A program made the translations under genes and the position numbers. Shown here in pieces: positions 8,350 through 17,405 of a stretch of DNA of 64,000 bases (positions are counted from its first letter, which is position 1; each line of letters opens with the position of its first letter). This stretch comes from Methanocella paludicola SANAE. Its GTDB lineage: Archaea > Halobacteriota > Methanocellia > Methanocellales > Methanocellaceae. The notes beneath the pieces are model-generated. The model made no database searches, was not told the DNA's origin, and was given only the letters and a program-made list of their open reading frames with translations. Location: NCBI RefSeq assembly GCF_000011005.1, contig NC_013665.1:1413437-1477436 (forward strand). Reading direction: 5' to 3'.

Positions 8350-10657
8350 TCAGCTTCTCGATCTCGATGACGTTCTCCAGGCTGGCGTTGAATGTGTCGT
8401 CGTGGGATATGATGATCATCTGTTTGAAGTCTTTGATGCGCATGATCTCCTGGGCCAGCCGTTCCCGGCGGCTCTCGTCCAGGTTCTGGGTCGGCTCGTC
8501 CAGGAACACTATGTCGCTGCTCGTGAGTATCTTCAGCACGGCAAGCCGGACGGCGAGCGCGGCGCTCATCTGCTCTCCGCCCGAAAGCTGCCTGAACGTG
8601 CGCTCCCGGCCATCCTCGATCAATATAATATCATAGTCTGCCGTCCACCTGATCTCGAAGCGATGGTCCCCTGCGATCTCGCAGTACATCCCGGTGGCCT
8701 CTCGAGAGATCAGATCGATATAGACCCGTATGACCTCAGGGCCGGCCATTCGAATTACATCACGGGCTCTCTCGATAAAGGCGAGGTAGTCGATCTCGGC
8801 TGTACGTTTCTCTTTTAACGAGGCCATCTGCTTCAGGCTTTCTTCAATATCCTCAAGGTTTTTATCGATCGCCTTAATACGGCTCTCCTCAGCATCGATC
8901 CTTGCGCCCAGCGAAGCCAGCCCTGTCCGGAGCTTTTCACAGGAAGACTTCACCGCTACATGAGCATCGGCAACGTATACTGCTTTTTTCTCCTCGAGTT
9001 CCCTTTCAAGGCCCTTCAGCTCCGCATCCTTCTTTTCAAGCGCGGCAGAAGCAATGTCAAGCTCCTTTTGCCTCTCGGCGACCTGGCCGGCGATGCGGAT
9101 ATTCTGCTGGTATTCATCGTAGGCGGGCTTGAGCCTGGTAAGCTCTTCATTGATCGTCTTGAACTGGTTCTCCAGCGACGAGAACGTGCTTAACTCCGAG
9201 ACGAGCTTAACCTGCTCGCCCTGCTTTTCAGTCATCAGGGCCTTCAGCCGATCATGGTCGGATGTCACTTGTGCTTTCTTCTTCAGGCTTTCTTTTTTAA
9301 CGTTCAGCGAAAGCTTCGGGTTCCCGAGCGCCTTTTGCTTATCGGCGATCTCCTTCTTGCCGGCTTCAAGGCCCGACTTTAACGCCATGAGCCGGGAAAG
9401 TTCAGCCTCATAATAGCTCTTGAGGTCGGTGACGCTCTTACATTCGACGCCCGACAGGACGGGGCACATATTGCCCTTTACGGTCTTCAGCGGGCTCATA
9501 CGCTCCTTTAGCTGGCCAAGCTCGTGGGTGCGGGAGCTGATCTCTGACATAAAGCGCTCCATCTCCGTATCGAGCTTTTCCTGCTCCACAACGAGGGGCT
9601 CAAGTGTCTTTATCTCCGCCTCGAATTGGTCCATCTCTTTTATGGATCTCTCGCACTCGCCCAGTCTGCCTTTCATCTCGGCGATAGAATTTTTAACAAA
9701 ATTTATCTTTGTTATAATGGAGTCCCTTTCGAGCCTCTGCTTTTCGAGCGCCTCTTTTTCGGCCATCTTAGAAGAGTAAAGGCGGTAAGCAGCCTCGTTC
9801 TGCTTCAGCTTCCCCATGGCCTCTTCTGACTTTTTAAGCTCGGCCTTGATACGCTCGATATATGCCCGCTTGTTCTGGGCATCGGTGAAGGTGACTTTAC
9901 GCTTGCTCTCCAGGTCCCTTAGCGCGCTCTCGATCGCATCATAGCGTTCTTTTTCCTTCAACGCAAGCTGGATCTGCTCGTTCTTATCGAGCCTTTCCTT
10001 TTTTAGTAAGGATACGTGCCCGGTCAACCCCTCTTTTTCCAGTATTAGCGACTCGCGGGGCTCGCACTTGCCTTCTAAATAGCTTATTTTCTTTTCCATC
10101 TCGTCGATCGAGCCCTTCACATAGTTCTTGAGCTGGAGTAGATTCTTGTGGGCCGTATTGTATTCATCGATCCGTAAAAGGGGGTCGAATATGCTTTTCC
10201 TTTTACTGGCACTCTCGAGGAACTCTGAGACGAATGTGCCCTGCAGCACGCCTACGGCGTTCTCGAACAGGGAACGGAGCTGGCCGATGTCGGGCACGCG
10301 ATAGCCCAGAATATCGCAGAGCATCGTGCCCACATACTCCTTGCCCTCCATCTGGATGCCGTTCCCGCCCCGGATAGTGTAGGATTGCGAGGAACCGCAC
10401 TTCCGCGTGATGGTATACTCCAGGTCATCCATCCCGACGATGGTGACGACGATCTCGCCAGATTTTTCGCCCTTACGAACGAATTCAGACTGGTTGTAGG
10501 GCAAGGAGTCAAAAAGCGCATAGCCGATGGATTCGAGCACCGTGGACTTGCCCGCTCCGTTCAGCCCGTGGATACTCGTGATGCCCTCCTGGAACTCGAT
10601 GACATCCTCCCCGTAGCTTTTGATATTTTTGAGAGCGACTTTTTTAATGATCATCAT
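8294..10657 (-). CDS. rad50: Rad50 DNA-repair ATPase
   Basis: The 787-residue SMC-like ATPase has Walker A GLNGAGKST at about residues 35-43 after the strand KNIKSYGEDVIEF. Long coiled coils fill about 180-640. The signature QLSGGEQMSAALAVRLAV and Walker B DIVFLDEPTQNLDESRRE are at the C-terminus. The hinge that normally carries CPxC instead reads CPVLSGVECKS (C-x7-C), so the zinc hook is non-standard. It overlaps mre11 by 4 bp and partners Mre11 in DNA-end tethering and resection. Length is near the lower end of the family. Confidence 0.95.
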   Translation of the reverse strand: MMIIKKVALKNIKSYGEDVIEFQEGITSIHGLNGAGKSTVLESIGYALFDSLPYNQSEFVRKGEKSGEIVVTIVGMDDLEYTITRKCGSSQSYTIRGGNGIQMEGKEYVGTMLCDILGYRVPDIGQLRSLFENAVGVLQGTFVSEFLESASKRKSIFDPLLRIDEYNTAHKNLLQLKNYVKGSIDEMEKKISYLEGKCEPRESLILEKEGLTGHVSLLKKERLDKNEQIQLALKEKERYDAIESALRDLESKRKVTFTDAQNKRAYIERIKAELKKSEEAMGKLKQNEAAYRLYSSKMAEKEALEKQRLERDSIITKINFVKNSIAEMKGRLGECERSIKEMDQFEAEIKTLEPLVVEQEKLDTEMERFMSEISSRTHELGQLKERMSPLKTVKGNMCPVLSGVECKSVTDLKSYYEAELSRLMALKSGLEAGKKEIADKQKALGNPKLSLNVKKESLKKKAQVTSDHDRLKALMTEKQGEQVKLVSELSTFSSLENQFKTINEELTRLKPAYDEYQQNIRIAGQVAERQKELDIASAALEKKDAELKGLERELEEKKAVYVADAHVAVKSSCEKLRTGLASLGARIDAEESRIKAIDKNLEDIEESLKQMASLKEKRTAEIDYLAFIERARDVIRMAGPEVIRVYIDLISREATGMYCEIAGDHRFEIRWTADYDIILIEDGRERTFRQLSGGEQMSAALAVRLAVLKILTSSDIVFLDEPTQNLDESRRERLAQEIMRIKDFKQMIIISHDDTFNASLENVIEIEKLNGESKVRRRNARPQATLS

Positions 10658-11994
10658 CCCTCACTCCAGTCTAGCGATACTTGCCCTGACTTTTGTGCTT
10701 TTTTTCGGGGCTTTTTAACGGGCTTCACAGGCATCTCGGGCTCAAGCTGTTTAGATACTATCTCAACCGGAGCGGGGGCAGCTTCAGGCACTACGGGGGC
10801 GTTTTTGACTTCATGATAGATCTTTCTGAACAGGCTATCCAGCGTCTTCTCGTCGGCACCCTTAACTGCCATGTCCTTAACTTCAGAAAGAGAAGCGGCG
10901 AAGAAGTCACAATTACCCGCCAGGACGCTGTCGAACCTGGCGAGCTTACGAAATACTTCCCTCTCGATGCTGGCACGGTCCAGCGCATCCGCATCTATGC
11001 TGGCGATCCTGAACTCGTCGTTCACAAGGTCGAATCGTACATCAGCATAGAGTGCGCTCGTTATCTCCTTGACCGCCTCTAAAATAGTATCTACGTTGAT
11101 GTGGGACTTATCGAACCCGAGTGTCCCTTCGATGATCACATGGACGATGGGGCCGTCGTATTTCCCATATTTTATAAGCGACTCCCTGATATCGTTCAGT
11201 AATGATTCAAAGCCCTTATGGCCGTCAGCTTTTATGCGTAAGGGGATGAATTTCCTGGTGCTCATGGGGACGAGCTTCGCTCCGACATCGGTAACATGGT
11301 ATATGCCCTTTTTCTCATAGGCTTCCACGATAGAGCACGTATCCGGCGAGCCCGGATTGTAGGCCCAATCGTCGATCTCGTAATTGCTATGATAGTGCCC
11401 GAGGGCAAGGTAATCGACGGCGCCCTTGAGCTGGCAGAGGTCCTCGTATGTCACTTCGCCGACGACCCCGTACTTCATTTTGCCCTGCACGCCGGCGTGC
11501 AGCATAAATATCGTTCTTTCAGGCGGAGACTGAGCGTTAATCGCAGCGATCTCCTCTTTTATCCGGGGAATAGCAGCAGACGTCATCGAGCCGGCAAAGC
11601 CCAGGCCGAATATCCTCGTCTTACCCGCGTCTACGAAACCGCCCATCAGGTCGCCATCATAATTTTTAATGACCTTGAGCAGCCCTTCCCATTCCAGCGA
11701 ATCCAGCCACGACATACCGTCTTTTAAAAATCGCCGGTCATGGTTGCCCTCGATGGCGATACAGGGTATGCCCGCATTCTTAAGCAAGGACAGAACATGG
11801 ACCGCCTGGATATAGGTAGGAGCATTAATGCTCCGCTTATCGAACAGGTCCCCGGAGATAAGGACAAATTCAACTTTTTGTGCGATGGCGTACTCGACGA
11901 CCTGCTTGAACGTATAACCGAAATCGAGAAACCGCTCTTCAAGGCCATACTGCCTGTAGCCCAGGTGCATGTCCGCCATATGGATGAAATTCAT
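10654..11994 (-). CDS. mre11: Mre11 nuclease
   Basis: The 446-residue calcineurin-like phosphoesterase has all main metal motifs: HMADMHLGY (motif I), LISGDLFDKRS (II), AIEGNHDRR (III), MLHAGVQG (IV) and YLALGHYHSN (V). The capping domain follows, and the C-terminal about 50 residues are Pro/Lys-rich (PVKPVKKPRKKAQ), probably the Rad50-binding or flexible region. The start is taken at the ATG giving MNFIHMADMH; an in-frame ATG four codons upstream (12006) is possible. It is the first gene of the mre11-rad50-nurA operon. Confidence 0.95.
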   Translation of the reverse strand: MNFIHMADMHLGYRQYGLEERFLDFGYTFKQVVEYAIAQKVEFVLISGDLFDKRSINAPTYIQAVHVLSLLKNAGIPCIAIEGNHDRRFLKDGMSWLDSLEWEGLLKVIKNYDGDLMGGFVDAGKTRIFGLGFAGSMTSAAIPRIKEEIAAINAQSPPERTIFMLHAGVQGKMKYGVVGEVTYEDLCQLKGAVDYLALGHYHSNYEIDDWAYNPGSPDTCSIVEAYEKKGIYHVTDVGAKLVPMSTRKFIPLRIKADGHKGFESLLNDIRESLIKYGKYDGPIVHVIIEGTLGFDKSHINVDTILEAVKEITSALYADVRFDLVNDEFRIASIDADALDRASIEREVFRKLARFDSVLAGNCDFFAASLSEVKDMAVKGADEKTLDSLFRKIYHEVKNAPVVPEAAPAPVEIVSKQLEPEMPVKPVKKPRKKAQKSGQVSLDWSEG

Positions 11995-12088
11995 CAGGAA
12001 TACCAACCGCTTTTATGGCCCGCTCATATAAACTATTAACGAGCTAGCGCCGTGAAACTATTACACGGTTAATATCCTGCCGCGGCCT

Positions 12089-12631
12089 TCATGTATCTTG
12101 CGGTATAGTCTCGTGGGGCCGTATTTTAGTTTCCAGGTAGTCGAGGCGTTCCTTTGTGCGGGACAGGGCGAGCGCAATGCTCGCGCTGTTGTACCTGGCG
12201 GCCTCCTCCCCTAAAGCCGTCCAGCGGCCCGATATTTCATAAAAACGTTTAGCACGGGCTCTTTCGGACTTCTCGTCCTTGATCTCAGACTTGATATTTG
12301 TTTCCAGGCGATCGATGCTCTTCTCGAGGTTAGAGAGCTTCTTTAAGACAACCTTACCGTCAAGCAGGCCTTCGACCGACTTCAGTGACCGGGCCAATTC
12401 CTTACCCGTGCCGGTTAGCTTCACGTATTTCATCCGGCCCTCGCTGGCCATAACGATCAGCCCATAGGACTCCATATCCGACAAAATGTTCGTCGTATGG
12501 GCGAAAGTCGTGTCCGCCTCCTTCATTAAGACAGAGATATACGGCTTATCGAGACGGTAGGCGGCCAGCAGGATCTGGCAGGGCTTCTTTTGCAGGAACA
12601 TCTGCTTTAGGTCTTTCGCGTCTTTCGGCAT
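12089..12631 (-). CDS. Winged-helix regulator with coiled-coil tail
   Basis: The 180-residue protein has a MarR/ArsR-like winged helix at about 15-85 (ILLAAYRLDKPYISVLMKEADTTFAHT with the wing GRMKYVKLTGTGKELA). A long charged coiled coil follows at about 95-130 and a helical tail. It starts 9 bp after the stop of the 12641-13207 gene, so the two probably share a transcript. It lies upstream of mre11 on the same strand, separated by about 90 bp. A role in controlling the repair operon is possible but untested. Confidence 0.65.
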   Translation of the reverse strand: MPKDAKDLKQMFLQKKPCQILLAAYRLDKPYISVLMKEADTTFAHTTNILSDMESYGLIVMASEGRMKYVKLTGTGKELARSLKSVEGLLDGKVVLKKLSNLEKSIDRLETNIKSEIKDEKSERARAKRFYEISGRWTALGEEAARYNSASIALALSRTKERLDYLETKIRPHETIPQDT

Positions 12632-12640
12632 GGTATCGCC

Positions 12641-13207
12641 TCAGATGGTCAGGCTTTCGCGCTCTTTAGAGCAGGCCCAGTCGATGAATTTTTTAGACGG
12701 GTATTCGTGCAGCGATGCCGCGATGATGTGGCCCTTGCCATACTGTTTATGGACGAGCACGGGCCTGCCATCGTCCAGCGTCATAATAGTCTCGCCGTCG
12801 TGCTCGGTGAAATAGCCGTCGCAGTCCTTTTCCCCGGGCTCGAGAAGCAAAGCGGCCGGGCTATCGGGCTTTATCAGCCTGACGTTCCTCGTCTTGAACT
12901 GCATGTTATATTTCAGCTTCATCGGGAGCCAGTCGTACTCGTAATCATCGAGCATGGCACCGAAGGCCAGCACTATGCCCCCATTTTTTATAAACTCGGC
13001 GATCTTTTCCTTATTTCTCTTGAGGGCCGGCAGGACCTTATAGTATTTTGGGTCGGCGAATCCGGAGGGCACGATGAGAAGCTTCGAGGGCTGGCAGAAC
13101 GGCGAGCCGAACGCCTGCGGGACTATTTTCTGGCAGGTGTAGCCGAACTCGTTGAAGGCGGCCTCGAAGACGTTGCCCCTGTCCGAAATAAAGGATGCGT
13201 CCGTCAC
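12641..13207 (-). CDS. Unknown protein with glutamine-amidotransferase-like fold
   Basis: The 188-residue protein has alternating strands and helices like the class I amidotransferase/ThuA-like fold (LLIVPSGFADPKYY, KIAEFIKNGGIVLAFGA, GRPVLVHKQYGKGHIIAASLHEYPS). The nucleophile Cys elbow of true amidotransferases is not visible, so catalysis is doubtful. It is the first gene of a two-gene unit with the winged-helix protein. A 7-bp inverted repeat about 66-90 bp upstream may be its operator. No firm function can be given. Confidence 0.5.
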   Translation of the reverse strand: MTDASFISDRGNVFEAAFNEFGYTCQKIVPQAFGSPFCQPSKLLIVPSGFADPKYYKVLPALKRNKEKIAEFIKNGGIVLAFGAMLDDYEYDWLPMKLKYNMQFKTRNVRLIKPDSPAALLLEPGEKDCDGYFTEHDGETIMTLDDGRPVLVHKQYGKGHIIAASLHEYPSKKFIDWACSKERESLTI

Positions 13208-13272
13208 GTTATTTCAGTTCTTTGGCAACGTATTTAAGATTTGTTCTCCCGGGCCTGATTGTAGCTAAATCG

Positions 13273-13296
13273 TCCAACTGTGGCCCGATAGTTGGA
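13273..13296. promoter_or_regulatory. Inverted repeat in a divergent promoter region
   Basis: TCCAACT (13273-13279) and AGTTGGA (13290-13296) form a perfect 7-bp inverted repeat with a 10-nt spacer in the 236-bp gap between the divergent genes at 12641-13207 and 13444-14754. It could be an operator dyad or a weak RNA hairpin. The rest of the gap is A+T-rich and otherwise unremarkable. Confidence 0.35.
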
Positions 13297-13443
13297 TGAC
13301 GCGGCGACAAATCATTTATAAGCCGGGCTTTAATCAATATATCATGGGCGGAAAACGGCAAGCACTGCGAACGAACCTCTGGAATGTCAATAGTAATAAT
13401 AATATATTAATAGTACGTTAATATTCACCGGGGGTATTGATTA

Positions 13444-14754
13444 ATGGGTAGTGCGCTATTTCCGGATCCGGATCCGGAAAAGATGGCGAGGGAAGAGCTC
13501 GTCGCTTCTTTTTACCGGCTGAAGGCATTTGCCGAACGATACCGGCGTTCCGAGGAGGCGCTACGCCTGGACGAGGCCCGGCTGGAGGCGTTACTGGCGC
13601 TGAACGATATGGCCGCCTCCCCGGAAGAGGACATTATCGCGTATTCGCTCGAAGAGGCGATACGCCTGACGGGCAGTAAGATCGGGTGGATGGGCGCCTT
13701 GAGCCAGGACGAGAAGATGCTGACCATGCACTGCTGGTCGAAGGGCACGAAAGAGGAGTGTAATATCCTGGACAGGCCTCATTCGATCTGCATCTCGGGC
13801 GGCGGCCTCTGGGTCGAGCCCATTTTACGTGGAAAGCCTGTCGTCTATAATGATCTTTCAAGCAATAAGATCCCTTACGGCCACATACCTATAAAACGAT
13901 TTATGGGTATACCTGTCTATGATAGCGGGCGCATCGTAGCCGTGGCCGAAGTGGGAAATAAAGCCTCGCCCTATGATCGCTCGGACATGCGCCAGCTTAC
14001 TCTGCTCATGGGCAGCGTCTGGAGGATCATCATGCGAAAGCGTGTCGGCAAAGCACTCTCCGAGTCTAAGGCCCAGGCCGAGCTTTATGTGGACTTCATG
14101 AGCCACGATATAAGTAACATGAACCAGGTCGCCATGGGCTACCTGGAGCTGGCGATGGAGAAGCTAGCCGATAAGGGCAGCCTCGATAAGGCCGACATGG
14201 TCATGCTCTCTAAGCCGATGGATACGATGAGGAATAGCGCTAAGCTTATCGATAACGTGAAGAAGCTGCAGCGGCTGCGTGACGGCATGCTTGAGCCCAT
14301 GGTGCTTGACCTGGGGAAAGTGCTTCAGGACATGACCGCTGATGCAGGAAGCATACAGGGCCGTCATATCACTATCGATTATTATCCCGTCCATGGCCGT
14401 TCCGTAAAGGCGAATGAGCTTCTCCCGGACGTTTTCGCTAACATCCTGGGGAACTCGATAAAGCATTCAAGCCCCGATAAGCCTCTGGGCATCGTAGTCC
14501 GCCTATCCACCTCGGACCAGTGGCATCGTGTCACTATAGAGGATAACGGGCCGGGGATACCTGATGATCGGAAGGGCAAGATCTTTAGCCGGCTATCGCC
14601 AGGGAACATGAAGCATATGGGGACAGGGCTGGGGCTGGGGCTCGTGAAAACGCTCGTAGAAAGCTACAATGGCCGCATATGGGCCGAAGACAGGGTCCCT
14701 GGAGATTACCGGCAGGGTTGCCGCTTCGTGGTCGAGCTTCCGGAAGCCTGCTGA
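13444..14754 (+). CDS. GAF-domain sensor histidine kinase
   Basis: The 436-residue soluble kinase opens with a short coiled coil (18-55). A GAF-type domain follows at about 50-200 (EEAIRLTGSKIGWMGAL, GKPVVYNDL, FMGIPVYDSGRIVAVAEVGNK). The H box FMSHDISNMNQ holds His221. The ATPase domain has NILGNSIKHS, EDNGPGIPDDRKG and MGTGLGLGLVKTL. The H box matches the PAS kinases at 537 and 31277. GAF domains bind small ligands or haem, but none can be named here. No partner regulator is adjacent. Confidence 0.9.
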   Translation: MGSALFPDPDPEKMAREELVASFYRLKAFAERYRRSEEALRLDEARLEALLALNDMAASPEEDIIAYSLEEAIRLTGSKIGWMGALSQDEKMLTMHCWSKGTKEECNILDRPHSICISGGGLWVEPILRGKPVVYNDLSSNKIPYGHIPIKRFMGIPVYDSGRIVAVAEVGNKASPYDRSDMRQLTLLMGSVWRIIMRKRVGKALSESKAQAELYVDFMSHDISNMNQVAMGYLELAMEKLADKGSLDKADMVMLSKPMDTMRNSAKLIDNVKKLQRLRDGMLEPMVLDLGKVLQDMTADAGSIQGRHITIDYYPVHGRSVKANELLPDVFANILGNSIKHSSPDKPLGIVVRLSTSDQWHRVTIEDNGPGIPDDRKGKIFSRLSPGNMKHMGTGLGLGLVKTLVESYNGRIWAEDRVPGDYRQGCRFVVELPEAC

Positions 14755-14795
14755 TGACCGAAACCATTTATACGGGCGCCGCTTAACTGCTAATA

Positions 14796-15848
14796 ATGCT
14801 CGTGACTCGCAAATGCCCGACATGCGGGAGCCTGGACTGTATACGGCCTGCCGGCGAAGTACAGCAGCAGGCGTTCTCTATGTACGTTCCCTGCGCCCGG
14901 TGCCGGGGCGATCAGCCGCTGGATAAGTTCATTCCGCTGGTCGAGCTCGGCCTCGAGCTTGATAGGGACTCGGGCCGCTGCCCGTTCTGCGGTAAGCGTC
15001 ACCTCGATTATATTATGGCCAGCGTGCTTGATATTCTGATCAAGGAAGGCATTAAGGATGCGGGCGCTGCGCTAAAAGACGTCGGCACGCCCCTCGTCGC
15101 CTTCGGTGTCACGATGGTCGATGTCCCCCGGCTGCCGGCGAAAAGCTTGGTCATGGTCATCGATAACGTAAATAAGCACGTAGCAAAACGTATCCTGGAT
15201 GAAGTACCCGAAGTCAAAGGCGTATTAAATCGAAAGGGCAAGCCTTCCGATAGCGTGGGCATACTGGACACCGGCTCGAAGCCGCATGTCTATCAGCTAA
15301 TGGCGGGCTGTGACATGAGGGCAGACGTCATCTCATGCATGCTCGGGGACCTGTGCCTGTACCGTGGCCAGTCCGACTGCCATATAGAGTTCTGGCGGAA
15401 TAACTCGGTCAAAGTGAAGGCCATAGAGAAGCTCTTCCTCGACGGCCTGCTTGACGATAGCGTCGTCGTCGACGGCCTCGCCAGCGTCGGCACGCTGGGC
15501 CTCCTTGCAGCGCTGGGCGGGGCAAAAAAGGTCGTCCTGAACGATGCCTGGCTCCCGGCCATAAGGAATCTGTTATTGAATATCGAGGTGAACCAGGATG
15601 CCCTCGGGGTCGAGATGGAGCGTATCGTGGACTTGAGCAAGCTGCCCGCAATCGGTGACGAGCCCGTGCTGGTGGCAAAAGCTTCGGGCAATGTTGAGCT
15701 TGAAGTCTATATCGGCGATTTCAGGAAGCTGGACAGCGTTGTACCATCCTGCGACGTGTGTATAATAGACACTTTCCCGGGCGTAAGCCCTGAGGAATTT
15801 GAGGCGAAGTGGCAGGGCCTGGCTACGAAAAAAATAATTGTTCTCTAA
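14796..15848 (+). CDS. Zinc-ribbon protein with methyltransferase-like domain
   Basis: The 350-residue protein starts with three Cys pairs (CPTCGSLDC, CARC, CPFCGKRH) within the first 70 residues, typical of zinc ribbons. The C-terminal about 150 residues form a Rossmann-like domain resembling tRNA/RNA methyltransferases (VVVDGLASVGTLGLLAALGG, VVLNDAWLPAIRNLLLNIEVN, CDVCIIDTFPG). The classic GxGxG is replaced by GLASVG, so SAM binding is uncertain. The overall pattern recalls Trm1/Trm5-like RNA methylases. The next gene begins 64 bp after its stop. I do not recognise a named family. Confidence 0.55.
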   Translation: MLVTRKCPTCGSLDCIRPAGEVQQQAFSMYVPCARCRGDQPLDKFIPLVELGLELDRDSGRCPFCGKRHLDYIMASVLDILIKEGIKDAGAALKDVGTPLVAFGVTMVDVPRLPAKSLVMVIDNVNKHVAKRILDEVPEVKGVLNRKGKPSDSVGILDTGSKPHVYQLMAGCDMRADVISCMLGDLCLYRGQSDCHIEFWRNNSVKVKAIEKLFLDGLLDDSVVVDGLASVGTLGLLAALGGAKKVVLNDAWLPAIRNLLLNIEVNQDALGVEMERIVDLSKLPAIGDEPVLVAKASGNVELEVYIGDFRKLDSVVPSCDVCIIDTFPGVSPEEFEAKWQGLATKKIIVL

Positions 15849-15912
15849 ACTCGACAATAACCTTGTAAATTTAATATATCGGAAACACCTACATTTATTG
15901 AGAAATCCACTT

Positions 15913-16479
15913 ATGTACAAGGTCATCGGCATCGTCGGAAGCCCGCGCCACGCGGGCAACACGCGTTTCCTGGTCAACGAAGCGCTGGAAACGCTGAAAC
16001 AGGAAGGCATAGAGGTCGAGCTGATACCGCTCGACGATAAGCGCATCGCGCCCTGCGAGGCCTGCAACGCATGTGAAGAGCTGCTTAATTGCAACATCGA
16101 GGACGACTTCCAGGAGATCTTCGAGAAGATGACGGCGGCCGACGGCATCATCGTGGGAAGCCCCGTCTATTTCGGCTCGGCGTCGCCGCAGATAATGGCG
16201 CTGCTGGACAGGGCCGGGTTCGTCGGCATGAAGACACGTGCGTTCGAGCGCAAGGCCGGCGCGGCCATCGCCGTCGCCCGCAGGGCAGGCGCCAACTTTA
16301 CCTTTGCCCAACTGAACTATTTCTTCTTCATCAACGGCATGATCGTGCCGGGCTCGACCTACTGGAACGTGGGCTATGGCCTTGACCCCGAAGACGTAAA
16401 GGACGACGAAGAAGCTGTTCGCACAGTGCGTAACCTCGCGAAGAACATGGCATGGCTCATAAAGAAGATAAAGGCATGA
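15913..16479 (+). CDS. Iron-sulfur flavoprotein (Isf type)
   Basis: The 188-residue protein begins YKVIGIVGSPRHAGNTRFLV, the FMN phosphate loop of the NADPH-dependent FMN reductase/flavodoxin superfamily. The compact cluster CEACNACEELLNC (C-x2-C-x2-C-x5-C, residues about 48-60) is the hallmark of Isf, which binds a 4Fe-4S cluster plus FMN. Isf members in methanogens are thought to handle oxidative stress or electron transfer. The ATG at 15913 is preferred over a TTG at 15838 that overlaps the upstream gene. The next gene starts inside the stop codon (ATGA). Confidence 0.88.
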   Translation: MYKVIGIVGSPRHAGNTRFLVNEALETLKQEGIEVELIPLDDKRIAPCEACNACEELLNCNIEDDFQEIFEKMTAADGIIVGSPVYFGSASPQIMALLDRAGFVGMKTRAFERKAGAAIAVARRAGANFTFAQLNYFFFINGMIVPGSTYWNVGYGLDPEDVKDDEEAVRTVRNLAKNMAWLIKKIKA

Positions 16480-17405
16480 AGATCAGGCACGCCGGGCTGG
16501 ACGATGCGGCCGGTATCTGCGATGTTCATAAGTCGCACATAGAACGATGGTATCGAAAGCTGGGCGCAGAGCACGTCGACGTGGCTTATAAGGATCTCTC
16601 GATAGGCGAGCGATGGGGGTTCGGCGGGCCCTGGATGAGCGCCGAGACCTGCTCTGTCCACCTGAATAACCTGTTATTACAGCATCAGTTCCCGTTCGTT
16701 GCCCTTGATAAAGACCGTCCGGTCGGCGAGACGGAGTTTTTCGTGGGCGATGAGGGCCCCCACTTCGGGAAAACCTTGCATATCGGTCTTCTCTACGTGT
16801 TAAAAAAGCGATCAGGCCATGGGATAGGAAGTGCCCTTGTCGATAAGGCCGTTCGGTTCGCTACCGACCAGGGGTGTGATACTGTCACGGTAGCATCGGC
16901 GATGGCGAACGTCGGGTTCTATGAGAAGTGCGGTTTTACCATTGAAGGCAGGATGGTCGAGCTGGAAGCGTCCACTAAGGAATATGATGTGGATATCGTT
17001 AAATTGCCGCCCCCTATGAGCCTGTGGGCCTTCACGCGAGGCCTGCCCATGCCGGTAGGGCGCTATCAAAGCTCTGCCTTCCACGTTTTTGAGCAGCTCG
17101 ACCAGTACGCCGTCCCGGAGTTCATGGATTGCCGGCGTGACCGGGTTTTCGTAAAGATCAACGGGCATCCGTCCATGCTCGCGTTCACCAGGTACGACAC
17201 GGTACCGGAAAGGGCGGACGTTTACGGCTGGTCGGAGGCCGGGGCAGAGGCGGTGGCGAAGGCCGCGCTGACGCTGCTCCACAAGGAGGGCGTCAGGTAC
17301 GCAACTATATTACTGGACGGCGACGATTATTATGCGATAGCGGATAGTCTTGACGCCGCGGTCAAAGGCTCGAGGGGCTCACTATTACGAAGGTTAAGGA
17401 AGTAA
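16476..17405 (+). CDS. GNAT-family acetyltransferase
   Basis: The 309-residue protein has an N-terminal GNAT domain. LHIGLLYVLKKRSGHGIGSALVDKAV includes the acetyl-CoA loop (R-x-x-G-x-G/A), and NVGFYEKCGFTIEG is the C-terminal strand-helix. The last about 150 residues form a second domain that may be a degenerate GNAT repeat. The start ATG overlaps the Isf stop, indicating coupling. The 3' end overlaps the likely start of thiL. Substrate unknown. Confidence 0.8.
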   Translation: MKIRHAGLDDAAGICDVHKSHIERWYRKLGAEHVDVAYKDLSIGERWGFGGPWMSAETCSVHLNNLLLQHQFPFVALDKDRPVGETEFFVGDEGPHFGKTLHIGLLYVLKKRSGHGIGSALVDKAVRFATDQGCDTVTVASAMANVGFYEKCGFTIEGRMVELEASTKEYDVDIVKLPPPMSLWAFTRGLPMPVGRYQSSAFHVFEQLDQYAVPEFMDCRRDRVFVKINGHPSMLAFTRYDTVPERADVYGWSEAGAEAVAKAALTLLHKEGVRYATILLDGDDYYAIADSLDAAVKGSRGSLLRRLRK

